Positions 26,574-34,350 of a DNA stretch of 64,000 bases are shown one piece after another. Made by a program: the position numbers and the translations under genes. This stretch comes from an uncultured Hungatella sp. (GTDB lineage Bacteria > Bacillota > Clostridia > Lachnospirales > Lachnospiraceae). The DNA lies in contig CAJUPQ010000002.1 in the NCBI GenBank assembly GCA_910588505.1, positions 31,644-95,643 of the forward strand, read 5' to 3'. The notes under the pieces were generated by a model. The model saw nothing but the letters and a program-made list of their open reading frames with translations, did no database searches and had not been told where the DNA came from. Position 1 is the first letter of the stretch; each line of letters opens with the position of its first letter.

Positions 26574-27523
26574 TGGGAAGGAAAAAAGCTGGCGGAGGCG
26601 GCGAGGACTGCGGAAGCTGGATGGATACATACGGGGACATGGTTACCCTGCTTTTGTGCTTTTTCGTTATGCTTTACTCCATGTCCGACATCAACCAGCA
26701 GAAGTGGGAGATGTTTGTAAAGAGTATCTTCCCAAACTCCGGTGATGTGGAGCAGGTGGCTATCAATGAGGAGATATCCGAAGGCGAGTTTGACGTGTCA
26801 GGTAATCTGGAGAGCGAAGAGCCTATGCCGGAGGATCTGGAAGAATTGTGGCTTACCATTGTAAACAAACTGAATGAAAAAGGCGTGGAGGACGTAGCAG
26901 TATCCGAGGGGGAAGGATATACCTTTGTAGCCTTTGAAAATCACACGTTTTTTGCAGGAGACAGTTCGGTGCTTACCGCCGAAGCCACAGAGCTTCTGGA
27001 TATCTTCTGTGAGATCATCGCTCCGGAGGTAGACAGGATCTCACAGATCGAGATCATGGGCCATACAGCCCAGGCAGATCCAAATAAACCCAACAACCCC
27101 AGAACAGACCGGCTTTTATCCGCCGCCCGTTCTGCGGAGGTTGCGGCATATATTACAAATAAAAACATCATTGATCCCAGCAAGCTGGTAGGTATCAGCT
27201 ACGGTCAGTTCCGGCCTGTGGATACTTTTGAGACATCAGAAGGAAGGGCCAGGAACCGGCGCGTCGAGTTTTTGATCGTGGATGCGGGAGCTGATATCAA
27301 GTCCATGAATGATTACTATGACGAGTATTACAGCAAAGTGGATCAGGGTGACGTAACGATTACAGGCGGAAATTCTCAGAATTCAGAGGGTGAAGGCTTC
27401 GCCCCGATCGACGAAGGCAACATGGAGGGAGCTGCCAGTATGGTTCCCGAATCGGACATTTCACCGGATGCGGTTCCTCAGGGAGCGAATCCGGGCGCAG
27501 CAGCAGATGTGCCGGCACAATAA
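26573..27523 (+). CDS. motB: Flagellar motor stator protein MotB
   Basis: MotB anchors the stator to peptidoglycan and carries the ion-binding aspartate. The 316-residue protein has one N-terminal membrane helix with Asp22 (TYGDMVTLLLCFFVML), and a C-terminal OmpA-like peptidoglycan-binding domain (IEIMGHTAQAD, DRLLSAARSAEVAAYI, GRARNRRVEFLI). The CFFVML pattern resembles sodium-driven PomB more than proton-driven MotB, so sodium coupling is possible. A disordered tail of about 70 residues follows the OmpA domain. Overlaps motA by one base. Confidence 0.96.
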   Translation: MGRKKAGGGGEDCGSWMDTYGDMVTLLLCFFVMLYSMSDINQQKWEMFVKSIFPNSGDVEQVAINEEISEGEFDVSGNLESEEPMPEDLEELWLTIVNKLNEKGVEDVAVSEGEGYTFVAFENHTFFAGDSSVLTAEATELLDIFCEIIAPEVDRISQIEIMGHTAQADPNKPNNPRTDRLLSAARSAEVAAYITNKNIIDPSKLVGISYGQFRPVDTFETSEGRARNRRVEFLIVDAGADIKSMNDYYDEYYSKVDQGDVTITGGNSQNSEGEGFAPIDEGNMEGAASMVPESDISPDAVPQGANPGAAADVPAQ

Positions 27524-27550
27524 GAAAGTGAGAAGAGGTGGCTTTTAGAC

Positions 27551-28633
27551 ATGGCAGACGTATTATCCCAAAGTCAGATAGACGCGCTGTTGAAATCCAT
27601 GCAGAATCCTTCCCCGGAACCGGCAGCCAGCACAGCCAGCAGCGGCCCTGTGGAGGAGAAGAAGAAAGCAGAGACAGAACAGGTTAAGTACAGCAAGTAT
27701 GACTTTTACAGCCCCAGGAAGTTTACGAAAGATAAGATGAAGATCCTCTCAAGCGTATTTGAGAATTACGCGCGGATCATTACATCCCAGGTCAACGGCG
27801 TATTCCGGGTTATGACCGACATCACGGTGATGGAGGTTCAGGAGCGGCGTTACTATGAGTATGTAAACTCTCTTAATGAAAATGATATGGTTACATTGGT
27901 GGATGCCATTATCCCTGATAACACCAAGAATTTGGTTCCCCTTATGATGTATGTGACGCCGGGTATGGTGATCACGCTCATTGAGCGGATGCTGGGCGGA
28001 GGGGAAGAGGTGGTAAAGGTAAAAGACGGCTACAGGTATTCGGACGTGGAGATCGCTCTGTATAAGAGGGTTTTGTCCTACCTGATCCAGGCATTAAAAG
28101 ACGGCTTCTCCAATTATATAAATATGGACTTCAAGGCTCAGCGCATGGAAGATAATCCCAGCATGATCCAGGATGTGGGCCTTGATGAGACGGTTGTGAT
28201 CGTCCATCTTAATGTGGATGTGACGGGTCTTGCAGTGGAACGGATCAAGATATGTCTGCCGGGAACACTGCTTGAGAACATTTTCCAGGTGATCGACAGC
28301 CGCAAGCATCTTGCGAGAGGGTACGCGTTTGAGGATAACAAGGAGACGATCCTTGACAATATCCGCCAGTCGCAGCTTTCCATTACCGGCCAGCTTGGCA
28401 CGGTGTTCCTTGATTTGAGTGATATCTACCACTTGAAGGTGGGAGATGTCATTGATATGAGCAAGGGCAAAGACAAAGACGTGAAGCTGTATGTGGAAAA
28501 ACAGCCTTGGTTTATGGGCAAGATGGGTGTATATAAGAAAAATGTGGCTGTCCGCATTAACAGGAGACTTTATCCCGAAGAGGAGGAGGAACCTGTATCA
28601 GAAGAAAACCTGTCCCAGGCAGGAGTTTCCTAA
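27551..28633 (+). CDS. fliM: Flagellar motor switch protein FliM
   Basis: FliM is the C-ring protein that binds phosphorylated CheY. The 360-residue product begins with the CheY-docking motif LSQSQIDALL, followed by a disordered linker, the CheC/FliM middle domain (YDFYSPRKFTKDKMKILSS.., LIERMLGGGEE) and a C-terminal SpoA domain (LDLSDIYHLKVGDVIDM). No fliL precedes it, unlike in B. subtilis. Start follows AGAAGAGG. Confidence 0.97.
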   Translation: MADVLSQSQIDALLKSMQNPSPEPAASTASSGPVEEKKKAETEQVKYSKYDFYSPRKFTKDKMKILSSVFENYARIITSQVNGVFRVMTDITVMEVQERRYYEYVNSLNENDMVTLVDAIIPDNTKNLVPLMMYVTPGMVITLIERMLGGGEEVVKVKDGYRYSDVEIALYKRVLSYLIQALKDGFSNYINMDFKAQRMEDNPSMIQDVGLDETVVIVHLNVDVTGLAVERIKICLPGTLLENIFQVIDSRKHLARGYAFEDNKETILDNIRQSQLSITGQLGTVFLDLSDIYHLKVGDVIDMSKGKDKDVKLYVEKQPWFMGKMGVYKKNVAVRINRRLYPEEEEEPVSEENLSQAGVS

Positions 28634-28711
28634 GGTATGACGGCAGGAAGCTGCGTCAATATAAATTTTAAGAAAATAAAAATATGTTTTTAGAAAAGAG
28701 AGGGAAGAACA

Positions 28712-29074
28712 ATGGCTAAGATTATGTTGGTTGATGATGCCGCATTTATGAGGATGATGGTTAAGAATGCTTTGACAAAAAGCGGATATGATAACTTCGT
28801 GGAGGCCCAGGATGGCGCGGAGGCTGTGAAGAAATATGAGGAGGAGAGTCCGGATATGGTGATCATGGATATCACAATGCCTAACATGGACGGTCTCCAG
28901 GCTCTCAAGAAGATCAGAGAAGCTCACCCTGACGCGAAGATCGTTATGTGTACTGCCATGGGCCAGGAGGGAATGGTTGTTGACGCCATCAAGTCCGGCG
29001 CAAGAGACTTTATCGTAAAGCCGTTTAATGCGGACCGTATTGTTCAGACAGTAAATACAATCTTAGGAAATTAG
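28712..29074 (+). CDS. cheY: Chemotaxis response regulator CheY
   Basis: This is a 120-residue single-domain receiver. Acidic residues DD at 8-9, phospho-acceptor Asp53 (MVIMDITMPNMDG), Thr in the CTAMGQ segment and Lys in FIVKPF are all present. It probably controls motor switching by binding FliM and the repeats in FliY encoded two genes on. The 78 bases before it are AT-rich without a clear promoter. The start follows AGAGAGGG. Confidence 0.96.
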   Translation: MAKIMLVDDAAFMRMMVKNALTKSGYDNFVEAQDGAEAVKKYEEESPDMVIMDITMPNMDGLQALKKIREAHPDAKIVMCTAMGQEGMVVDAIKSGARDFIVKPFNADRIVQTVNTILGN

Positions 29075-29095
29075 TACCGGGCAGGAGGGAGAGAG

Positions 29096-29545
29096 ATGGC
29101 TTTTTTAAGTTCGTTTGATATCAGTGCATCCGGTATGAGCGCGCAGCGTATGAGAATGGATATCGCCGCCGAGAATATCACCAATATTGATACCACCAGA
29201 ACTGAAGGCGGCGGAGCTTACCGCAGAAAAGATGTAGTATTTGAAAGCTACGGCGGCGACTCATTTCGGGAGGCAATGAAGAACGCCCTGAGGGGAAAAG
29301 GATTTAAGAGCAGCCCGGCTGGAGTACGGGTGGCTGATATTGTGGAAGACGACAGAGAGATGAAACAGGTGTATAACCCAAATCATCCCGATGCGGATGA
29401 GAATGGTTTTGTAACCATGCCCAATGTGGATTTGTTAAAGGAGACTGTTGACAGTATGTCTGCAACCAGGTCTTATGAGGCAAACGTTACGGCTTTGAAC
29501 GCAATGAAGCTGATGGCGCAGAAGGCACTGGAGATCGGTAAGTAA
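29096..29545 (+). CDS. flgC: Flagellar basal-body rod protein FlgC, displaced
   Basis: FlgC is a proximal rod protein. The 149-residue sequence has the rod N-terminus (FDISASGMSAQRMRMDIAAENITNIDTTRTEGGGAYRRKDVVFES, read in parts) and the C-terminal half with VTMPNVDLLKETVDSMSATRSYEANVTALNAMKLMAQKALEI. It is found between cheY and fliY instead of between flgB and fliE. It is complete, so the usual flgBC pair has been split here. The start follows GGAGGGAGAG. Confidence 0.95.
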   Translation: MAFLSSFDISASGMSAQRMRMDIAAENITNIDTTRTEGGGAYRRKDVVFESYGGDSFREAMKNALRGKGFKSSPAGVRVADIVEDDREMKQVYNPNHPDADENGFVTMPNVDLLKETVDSMSATRSYEANVTALNAMKLMAQKALEIGK

Positions 29546-29586
29546 TGTCCGTGCCGCTAAAAAAATAAGATAAAGGAGATTGAAAA

Positions 29587-31086
29587 ATGGGCGCTAGCAG
29601 CTTTAATGAAATGGAACTGGACGCCATAGGCGAAATAATGAACATCAGTCTCGGCGCCTCAGCGACAGCGGTTTCCACTATGCTTGGCACCTTGGTGAAT
29701 ATTACCACGCCGGTGGTGTCCGTCCTGACGAGAGACGAGTTTGAGTTCAGGCGCATGGAACCGGCTATTGGTGTTGAGATCGCTTATGTAGAGGGCCTGG
29801 ATGGCAAGAATATCATGATGTTCCGCCGCGAGGACGTGGGGGTCATTGTGGGAACTCTGCTTGGCGAAGACCCAATGAACACGGATTTTGAGATGGATGA
29901 GATCCACATCAGCGCCATCTGTGAAGTTATGAATCAGATGATGGGGTCTTCTGCTACGGCCTTATCCGAATTTTTAGGTACGATTGTTAATATCTCCACC
30001 CCCAAGTCTTTTGACATCGGGGATCCGGAAGAATTTAAAGAAAAATATTTCCCTGAAAAGGATGGCATGGTGGTTGTTCGTTTCCGTCTGGAGATCGCGG
30101 ATAAGATGAACAGCGAGTTTATGAACATCATGTCTATTGCCCTGGCTAAGCGGCTTTTGGAGCCCTTTGAGGAGAGTTTCGCGGCTGCGGGCGCAAGTTC
30201 CGCCCCAGCGCCTGAACCGGCTCCGGCAGCAGATAACAGTACCATATCTCAGGATGAGATCAATGCCATGCTGGCGGGGCTTCCGGGCATTCCTCCCACA
30301 GAGGCAGCGCCGGCGCCAGCGGCATCCGGCGGCACCATGTCTCAGGATGAGATCAACGCTATGCTGGCAGGAACATCCGCGCCGGCCCCAGCTCCGGCAT
30401 CGTCCAGCGGATCGATGTCCCAGGACGAGATCAACGCCATGCTGGCAGGGACATCGGCCCCAGCTCCGGCACCGTCCGGCGGGTCTATGTCTCAGGACGA
30501 GAACAACGCCATGCTCGGGGGGACACCGGCTCCGGCTCCAGTGCCCCAGCCCATGGTTCAGCCACAGTCTATGGCCCAGCCGCAGATGGCCCAGGGACAG
30601 CAGCCTTACTACGCGCCGTACCCATCTATGGGAATGGATCCTATGGTGATGCAGCTGTTTACTCAGATGCAGCAGACTCAGCTTCAGATGATGGAGATGA
30701 TGAAGTCGGTTTCTGCCAAGTCCGCGGAGCCAGCGCCTTCTCAAAGTCAGCCGTCGGGAAGCGGTTCTATCATAAAGCCATTGACATCAGCGCCTGTGAA
30801 AGATGAGGCCGGGGCCGGTGAGGAAGACAAGACGAATCAGGAGATGCTGATGAAAGTACCTCTTGAGATCTCCGTGGAGATCGGAAGGACCAAGAGGCTG
30901 GTGCGGGATATTCTGGAATTTACCCAGGGTACCCTGGTAGTCCTTGACAAGATGGCCGGCGAGCAGGTGGATCTGTTTGTCAACGGTCAGTGTATCGCAA
31001 AAGGCGATATCGTTGTTGTGGAGGATAACTTCGGCATTCGTATTACAGAGATCGTTTCAAGGGAAATAAACCCGGAAAGCCTGTAA
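29587..31086 (+). CDS. fliY: Motor switch phosphatase FliY with repeated docking motifs
   Basis: FliY combines CheY-P phosphatase and C-ring functions in Firmicutes. The 499-residue protein has an N-terminal CheC-like domain with two complete active sites, D...E..N with a proline 23 residues later, and S...E..N likewise. A long Pro/Ala/Ser-rich linker follows (about residues 205-410), then a C-terminal FliN/SpoA domain (VPLEISVEIGRTKRLVRDILEF). The linker carries four copies of SQDEINAML-like sequence, the motif that binds phosphorylated CheY in FliM and FliY. The usual N-terminal copy is missing. The start follows AAAGGAG. Confidence 0.95.
   Translation: MGASSFNEMELDAIGEIMNISLGASATAVSTMLGTLVNITTPVVSVLTRDEFEFRRMEPAIGVEIAYVEGLDGKNIMMFRREDVGVIVGTLLGEDPMNTDFEMDEIHISAICEVMNQMMGSSATALSEFLGTIVNISTPKSFDIGDPEEFKEKYFPEKDGMVVVRFRLEIADKMNSEFMNIMSIALAKRLLEPFEESFAAAGASSAPAPEPAPAADNSTISQDEINAMLAGLPGIPPTEAAPAPAASGGTMSQDEINAMLAGTSAPAPAPASSSGSMSQDEINAMLAGTSAPAPAPSGGSMSQDENNAMLGGTPAPAPVPQPMVQPQSMAQPQMAQGQQPYYAPYPSMGMDPMVMQLFTQMQQTQLQMMEMMKSVSAKSAEPAPSQSQPSGSGSIIKPLTSAPVKDEAGAGEEDKTNQEMLMKVPLEISVEIGRTKRLVRDILEFTQGTLVVLDKMAGEQVDLFVNGQCIAKGDIVVVEDNFGIRITEIVSREINPESL
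30241..30525 (+). repeat. Four CheY-docking-like repeats inside fliY
   Basis: Repeat units begin at 30241, 30334, 30412 and 30484. Each codes for SQDEINAMLAG followed by an Ala/Pro spacer; the fourth is degenerate (SQDENNAMLGG). The DNA copies are highly similar, so copy number could change by slippage or recombination. Confidence 0.9.
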
Positions 31087-31087
31087 T

Positions 31088-31444
31088 ATGGGAGATTTAA
31101 CATTGTTCCGCGCAGTATTGACCGTAGCGGTTGTACTGTTGCTTGCGTATTGGTGCAGCCGCCTTCTGGCAAAACAGTGGGTGAGAGGGAACGGAGGCGC
31201 CAATCTTCAGGTCATTGAACAGATCCAGATTGGTCAAAACCAGAGGATTCTTCTCTTGAAGGCGGGCAAGACCAATTATCTGATAGGAGTCAGTCAGTCC
31301 AGCGTGCAGATGCTGGCGGAAGTGGAAGGTGAGTTTCAGGCGGCAGAACCATCAAAGCCGGAGCCTTTGACCCAGCTTCCTTTCCGTGATGTTCTGGACA
31401 AATATCTGGCGTCCCGTCAGAACAAGAAGGAGGAAGACAAATGA
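31088..31444 (+). CDS. fliO: Flagellar biosynthetic protein FliO
   Basis: FliO helps assemble the FliP export-gate complex. The 118-residue protein has one N-terminal membrane segment (about residues 6-26) and a short cytoplasmic domain typical of FliO (VIEQIQIGQNQRILLLKAGKTNYLIGVS). It begins two bases after the fliY stop and overlaps fliP by four bases, ATGA. Confidence 0.92.
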   Translation: MGDLTLFRAVLTVAVVLLLAYWCSRLLAKQWVRGNGGANLQVIEQIQIGQNQRILLLKAGKTNYLIGVSQSSVQMLAEVEGEFQAAEPSKPEPLTQLPFRDVLDKYLASRQNKKEEDK

Positions 31445-32097
31445 GCGACCTTCTGACGCAGCTAAATGGTGGAAGCGTTCCGACCCTTGATATCTTGATG
31501 CTGACTACCTTTGCGGCGCTGATCCCTTCCATTGTGGTGATGATGACCTCATTTACCAGGACCATCATCATCCTCTCGTTCACCAGGAACGCCATGGGAG
31601 TCCAGCAGGCTCCGCCCAACATGGTGATCGTGGGGATCACATTATTTCTCACCCTTTATATCATGAATCCCGTGATACAGAGGATCAACGAGGAAGCTTA
31701 TCAGCCCTACCGCAATGAGGAGATCACCCAGGAGGAGGCTGTGGAGCGGGCTATGGAGCCGTTGAAGGAGTTTATGGTGCGAAACACGTACAAAAGCACT
31801 CTGGATAATTTTGTGAGGATGTCCAACACGCCTGAACAGGAGCAGGCCATTGACTATCCCCTGACAGTGATCGTGCCTTCTTTTATGACCAGCGAGTTAA
31901 AGCGGGGGTTTACGGCAGGATTTCTGATCTACCTTCCATTCCTTTTAGTGGATGTCATCGTGTCCACGACGCTGATGTCCATGGGTATGGTTATGCTTCC
32001 TCCGGCTATGATTTCCATGCCGTTTAAGCTTCTTTTATTTGTGACTGTTGACGGGTGGGAGCTGTTGTTTTCCAGTATTGTGCAGAGTTTTCATTAG
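31441..32097 (+). CDS. fliP: Flagellar export gate protein FliP
   Basis: FliP is the main subunit of the export gate. The 218-residue protein has four membrane segments and the signatures SFTRTIIILSFTRNAMGVQQAPPN and VIVPSFMTSELKRGFTAGFLIYLPFLLVD. It lacks a long signal peptide, as in many Firmicutes. The start overlaps the stop of fliO. Confidence 0.97.
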   Translation: MSDLLTQLNGGSVPTLDILMLTTFAALIPSIVVMMTSFTRTIIILSFTRNAMGVQQAPPNMVIVGITLFLTLYIMNPVIQRINEEAYQPYRNEEITQEEAVERAMEPLKEFMVRNTYKSTLDNFVRMSNTPEQEQAIDYPLTVIVPSFMTSELKRGFTAGFLIYLPFLLVDVIVSTTLMSMGMVMLPPAMISMPFKLLLFVTVDGWELLFSSIVQSFH

Positions 32098-32118
32098 GGC
32101 GGGGAAGGAGGATGACCG

Positions 32119-32382
32119 GTGACAGAGCTGCAGATCCTTGATATCATGTATCAGACCTTTCAGACGGCGGTAAAGCTGACTATGCCATTTTTACTGATCA
32201 GTATGATCGTGGGCGTAGTGATCGCTATTTTTCAGGCAGCTACCCAGATCAATGAGCAGACCCTGACATTTGTGCCGAAATTCCTGGCGATCCTGGTGGT
32301 CATGGGACTCCTTGGAAGCACGCTCCTTGGCACGCTGCAGGATTTTTTCCGACAGATGCTGGCCATTATCGTGGGGAGTTAG
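32119..32382 (+). CDS. fliQ: Flagellar export gate protein FliQ
   Basis: FliQ is a small export-gate subunit with two membrane helices. The 87-residue product starts with GTG after GGAAGGAGGATG and contains LLISMIVGVVIAIFQAATQINEQTLTFVPKFLAI, the family core. It lies between fliP and fliR. Confidence 0.97.
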   Translation: MTELQILDIMYQTFQTAVKLTMPFLLISMIVGVVIAIFQAATQINEQTLTFVPKFLAILVVMGLLGSTLLGTLQDFFRQMLAIIVGS

Positions 32383-32386
32383 CCTT

Positions 32387-33139
32387 ATGTTTATCTTGTT
32401 TGCGCTGATCTTCATGCGGATGACCGGGGCGGTGATGTTTAACCCGGTGCTTGGAAGGACCAATCTTCCCAGGGCATATAAGGGAGCCTTGATCTTTGCG
32501 CTGACCTTCATGATGTACATGGGGGTGGAAGGAGAGCTTTCCTATACGCCATCTACCATGATGGAGTATGGGATCATGCTGATAAAGGAACTTATGGTGG
32601 GATTTGTCCTGGGGTTTTCCATGGAATTGTTTTTTATGATCGTCCGGTTTGCCTCATCGATTATGGACCACACCATGGGGCTGTCTATGGCCCAGTCCTA
32701 TGACCCTACGACCAACACGCAGATGACGGTTTCATCTGGTTTGTTTTACGCGTTCTTATTTCTCCTGTTTCTGGCAGGGGACGGTCATGTGCGTTTTTTG
32801 GGGCTGATCATCGCGTCGGTCCGTCTGATTCCCTTTGGGGAAGTGCAGCTTGGCCCGGAGGTTTACAGGATGATGTTGGAGATCTTTAAGGTCAATATCG
32901 TCACAGGGCTGCAGTTCGCGTTTCCGATCATTGCCATGGAGATGGTGACTGAGGCGGCGGTGGGCATTCTGATGAGGATGATCCCCCAGATCAATGTGTT
33001 TGCCGTTAACTTTCAGCTGAAGATCCTTGTGGGATTGATGATGTTAGTGTATATGTTCAGTCCTATGTCGGACAGGCTTTACATGGTTCTGAATGATATG
33101 TTTTTGTATATGCAGAGGCTGATCGCCCTTATGGGTTAA
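32387..33139 (+). CDS. fliR: Flagellar export gate protein FliR
   Basis: FliR completes the FliPQR gate. The ATG at 32387 is four bases after the fliQ stop, with GGGGAG just upstream, giving 250 residues; an upstream in-frame extension would overlap fliQ and looks like its shadow. Features include FMRMTGAVMFNPVLGRTNLPRAYKGALIFALT, six membrane segments, and GLSMAQSYDPTTNTQMT, typical of FliR. The N-terminus is slightly short for the family. Confidence 0.95.
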   Translation: MFILFALIFMRMTGAVMFNPVLGRTNLPRAYKGALIFALTFMMYMGVEGELSYTPSTMMEYGIMLIKELMVGFVLGFSMELFFMIVRFASSIMDHTMGLSMAQSYDPTTNTQMTVSSGLFYAFLFLLFLAGDGHVRFLGLIIASVRLIPFGEVQLGPEVYRMMLEIFKVNIVTGLQFAFPIIAMEMVTEAAVGILMRMIPQINVFAVNFQLKILVGLMMLVYMFSPMSDRLYMVLNDMFLYMQRLIALMG

Positions 33140-33182
33140 AGACAGGTCCGAGACATTTTGACATACGAAGGGAGTGGTGAAC

Positions 33183-34256
33183 TTGGCTGAGGCGAATGGA
33201 CAGGAAAAGACCGAACAACCAACCGGGAAACGGCTTCGGGACGCCCGGAAGGAAGGTAATGTCTTTCAGAGCAAAGACGCGGTCACAGTGGTGATGCTGC
33301 TTGGCGTCTTTTATATGGTAAAGATCATGCTGCCCATGATCTATCGGACGGCCAGGGATGTAACGCTCCATTTCTTTTCCAGGGCAGTGACAGATAACGC
33401 CCTGTCTGCCTCTCCAGGTATCTATCTCTACATGGCGCTTGCCATGCTCAAATGCACGATGCCGGTTCTCTTGGTCTCCATGCTGCTGGGGATTTTGGCC
33501 CATGGTGTTCAGACCCGGTTTAATGTCAGTTTTCAGTTGTTGAAGCCAAAATTCAGTAAGATGAATCCGATCAATGGGATCAAAAAAATGTTCGGCGTCA
33601 AAAAGCTGGTAGATTTGGCCAAGAATCTGATAAAGATTGCACTGTTGCTGGCTTTGTTGTATAATCTGTTAAAGAAGGACTTAGTCCAGGTATCCCGCAT
33701 GATCGACATGAATATTTATGTGTCAGCAGGGCATATGCTGGAACTGGTGATGGATCTGGTGGTAAAGGTAAGTATTGCCTTTGCCGTTGTTGCGTTTTTT
33801 GATTACCTTTACCAGAAATGGGATCACATGAACAACCTTAAGATGACGAAACAGGAAGTCAAAGAGGAGTTTAAGAATACCGAAGGAAATCCTGAGATCA
33901 AGGGCAGGATCCGAAAGATCCAGAGGCAGATGGCTATGGCCCGCATGATGCAGCAGGTTCCGGAGGCGGATGTCATCGTAAGGAACCCCACCCATTTCGC
34001 GGTGGCGCTTAAATATGATCCCGATAAGATGGGGGCTCCCATGGTAGTGGCCAAGGGTCAGGATCATGTGGCGCTGCGGATCGTGGAGATCGGTGAGGAA
34101 CACGGTGTGTTCATTACAGAGAACAAGCCTCTTGCGAGGGCGCTGTACGCGTCCTGTGAGGTGGACCGGGAGATCCCGGCAGAATTTTACGGGGCAGTGG
34201 CAGAACTTCTGGTATATATCTACAAGTTGAACCATCGGGAGGATATGTTCCAGTAG
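33183..34256 (+). CDS. flhB: Flagellar export protein FlhB
   Basis: FlhB switches substrate specificity by cleaving itself. The NPTH cleavage site is present (about residue 268, VRNPTHFAVALKY). The N-terminus EKTEQPTGKRLRDARKEGNV, four membrane segments and the cytoplasmic domain (MGAPMVVAKGQDHVALRI) fit well. The start is a choice between GTG at 33174 or 33177 and TTG at 33183; TTG has AAGGGAG at eight bases and is preferred, giving 357 residues. fliR lies 43 bases upstream of that start. Confidence 0.95.
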   Translation: MAEANGQEKTEQPTGKRLRDARKEGNVFQSKDAVTVVMLLGVFYMVKIMLPMIYRTARDVTLHFFSRAVTDNALSASPGIYLYMALAMLKCTMPVLLVSMLLGILAHGVQTRFNVSFQLLKPKFSKMNPINGIKKMFGVKKLVDLAKNLIKIALLLALLYNLLKKDLVQVSRMIDMNIYVSAGHMLELVMDLVVKVSIAFAVVAFFDYLYQKWDHMNNLKMTKQEVKEEFKNTEGNPEIKGRIRKIQRQMAMARMMQQVPEADVIVRNPTHFAVALKYDPDKMGAPMVVAKGQDHVALRIVEIGEEHGVFITENKPLARALYASCEVDREIPAEFYGAVAELLVYIYKLNHREDMFQ

Positions 34257-34350
34257 GGGCGGGAGAGCCCCAGAAGGCAGATGCCGTCACGGCGGATCGT
34301 CATCGGTATAACAGCTGATGACAAGTGATGAGACGAATGGAGTTTTTTAC

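Noticed and set aside
30241..30525. CRISPR-like or satellite repeat
   Set aside because: The repeats are in frame inside fliY, code for a meaningful motif, and lack unique spacers.
32270..32386. Longer fliR start overlapping fliQ
   Set aside because: The upstream 39 residues are a shifted-frame shadow of fliQ; ATG 32387 has its own ribosome site and matches the family N-terminus.
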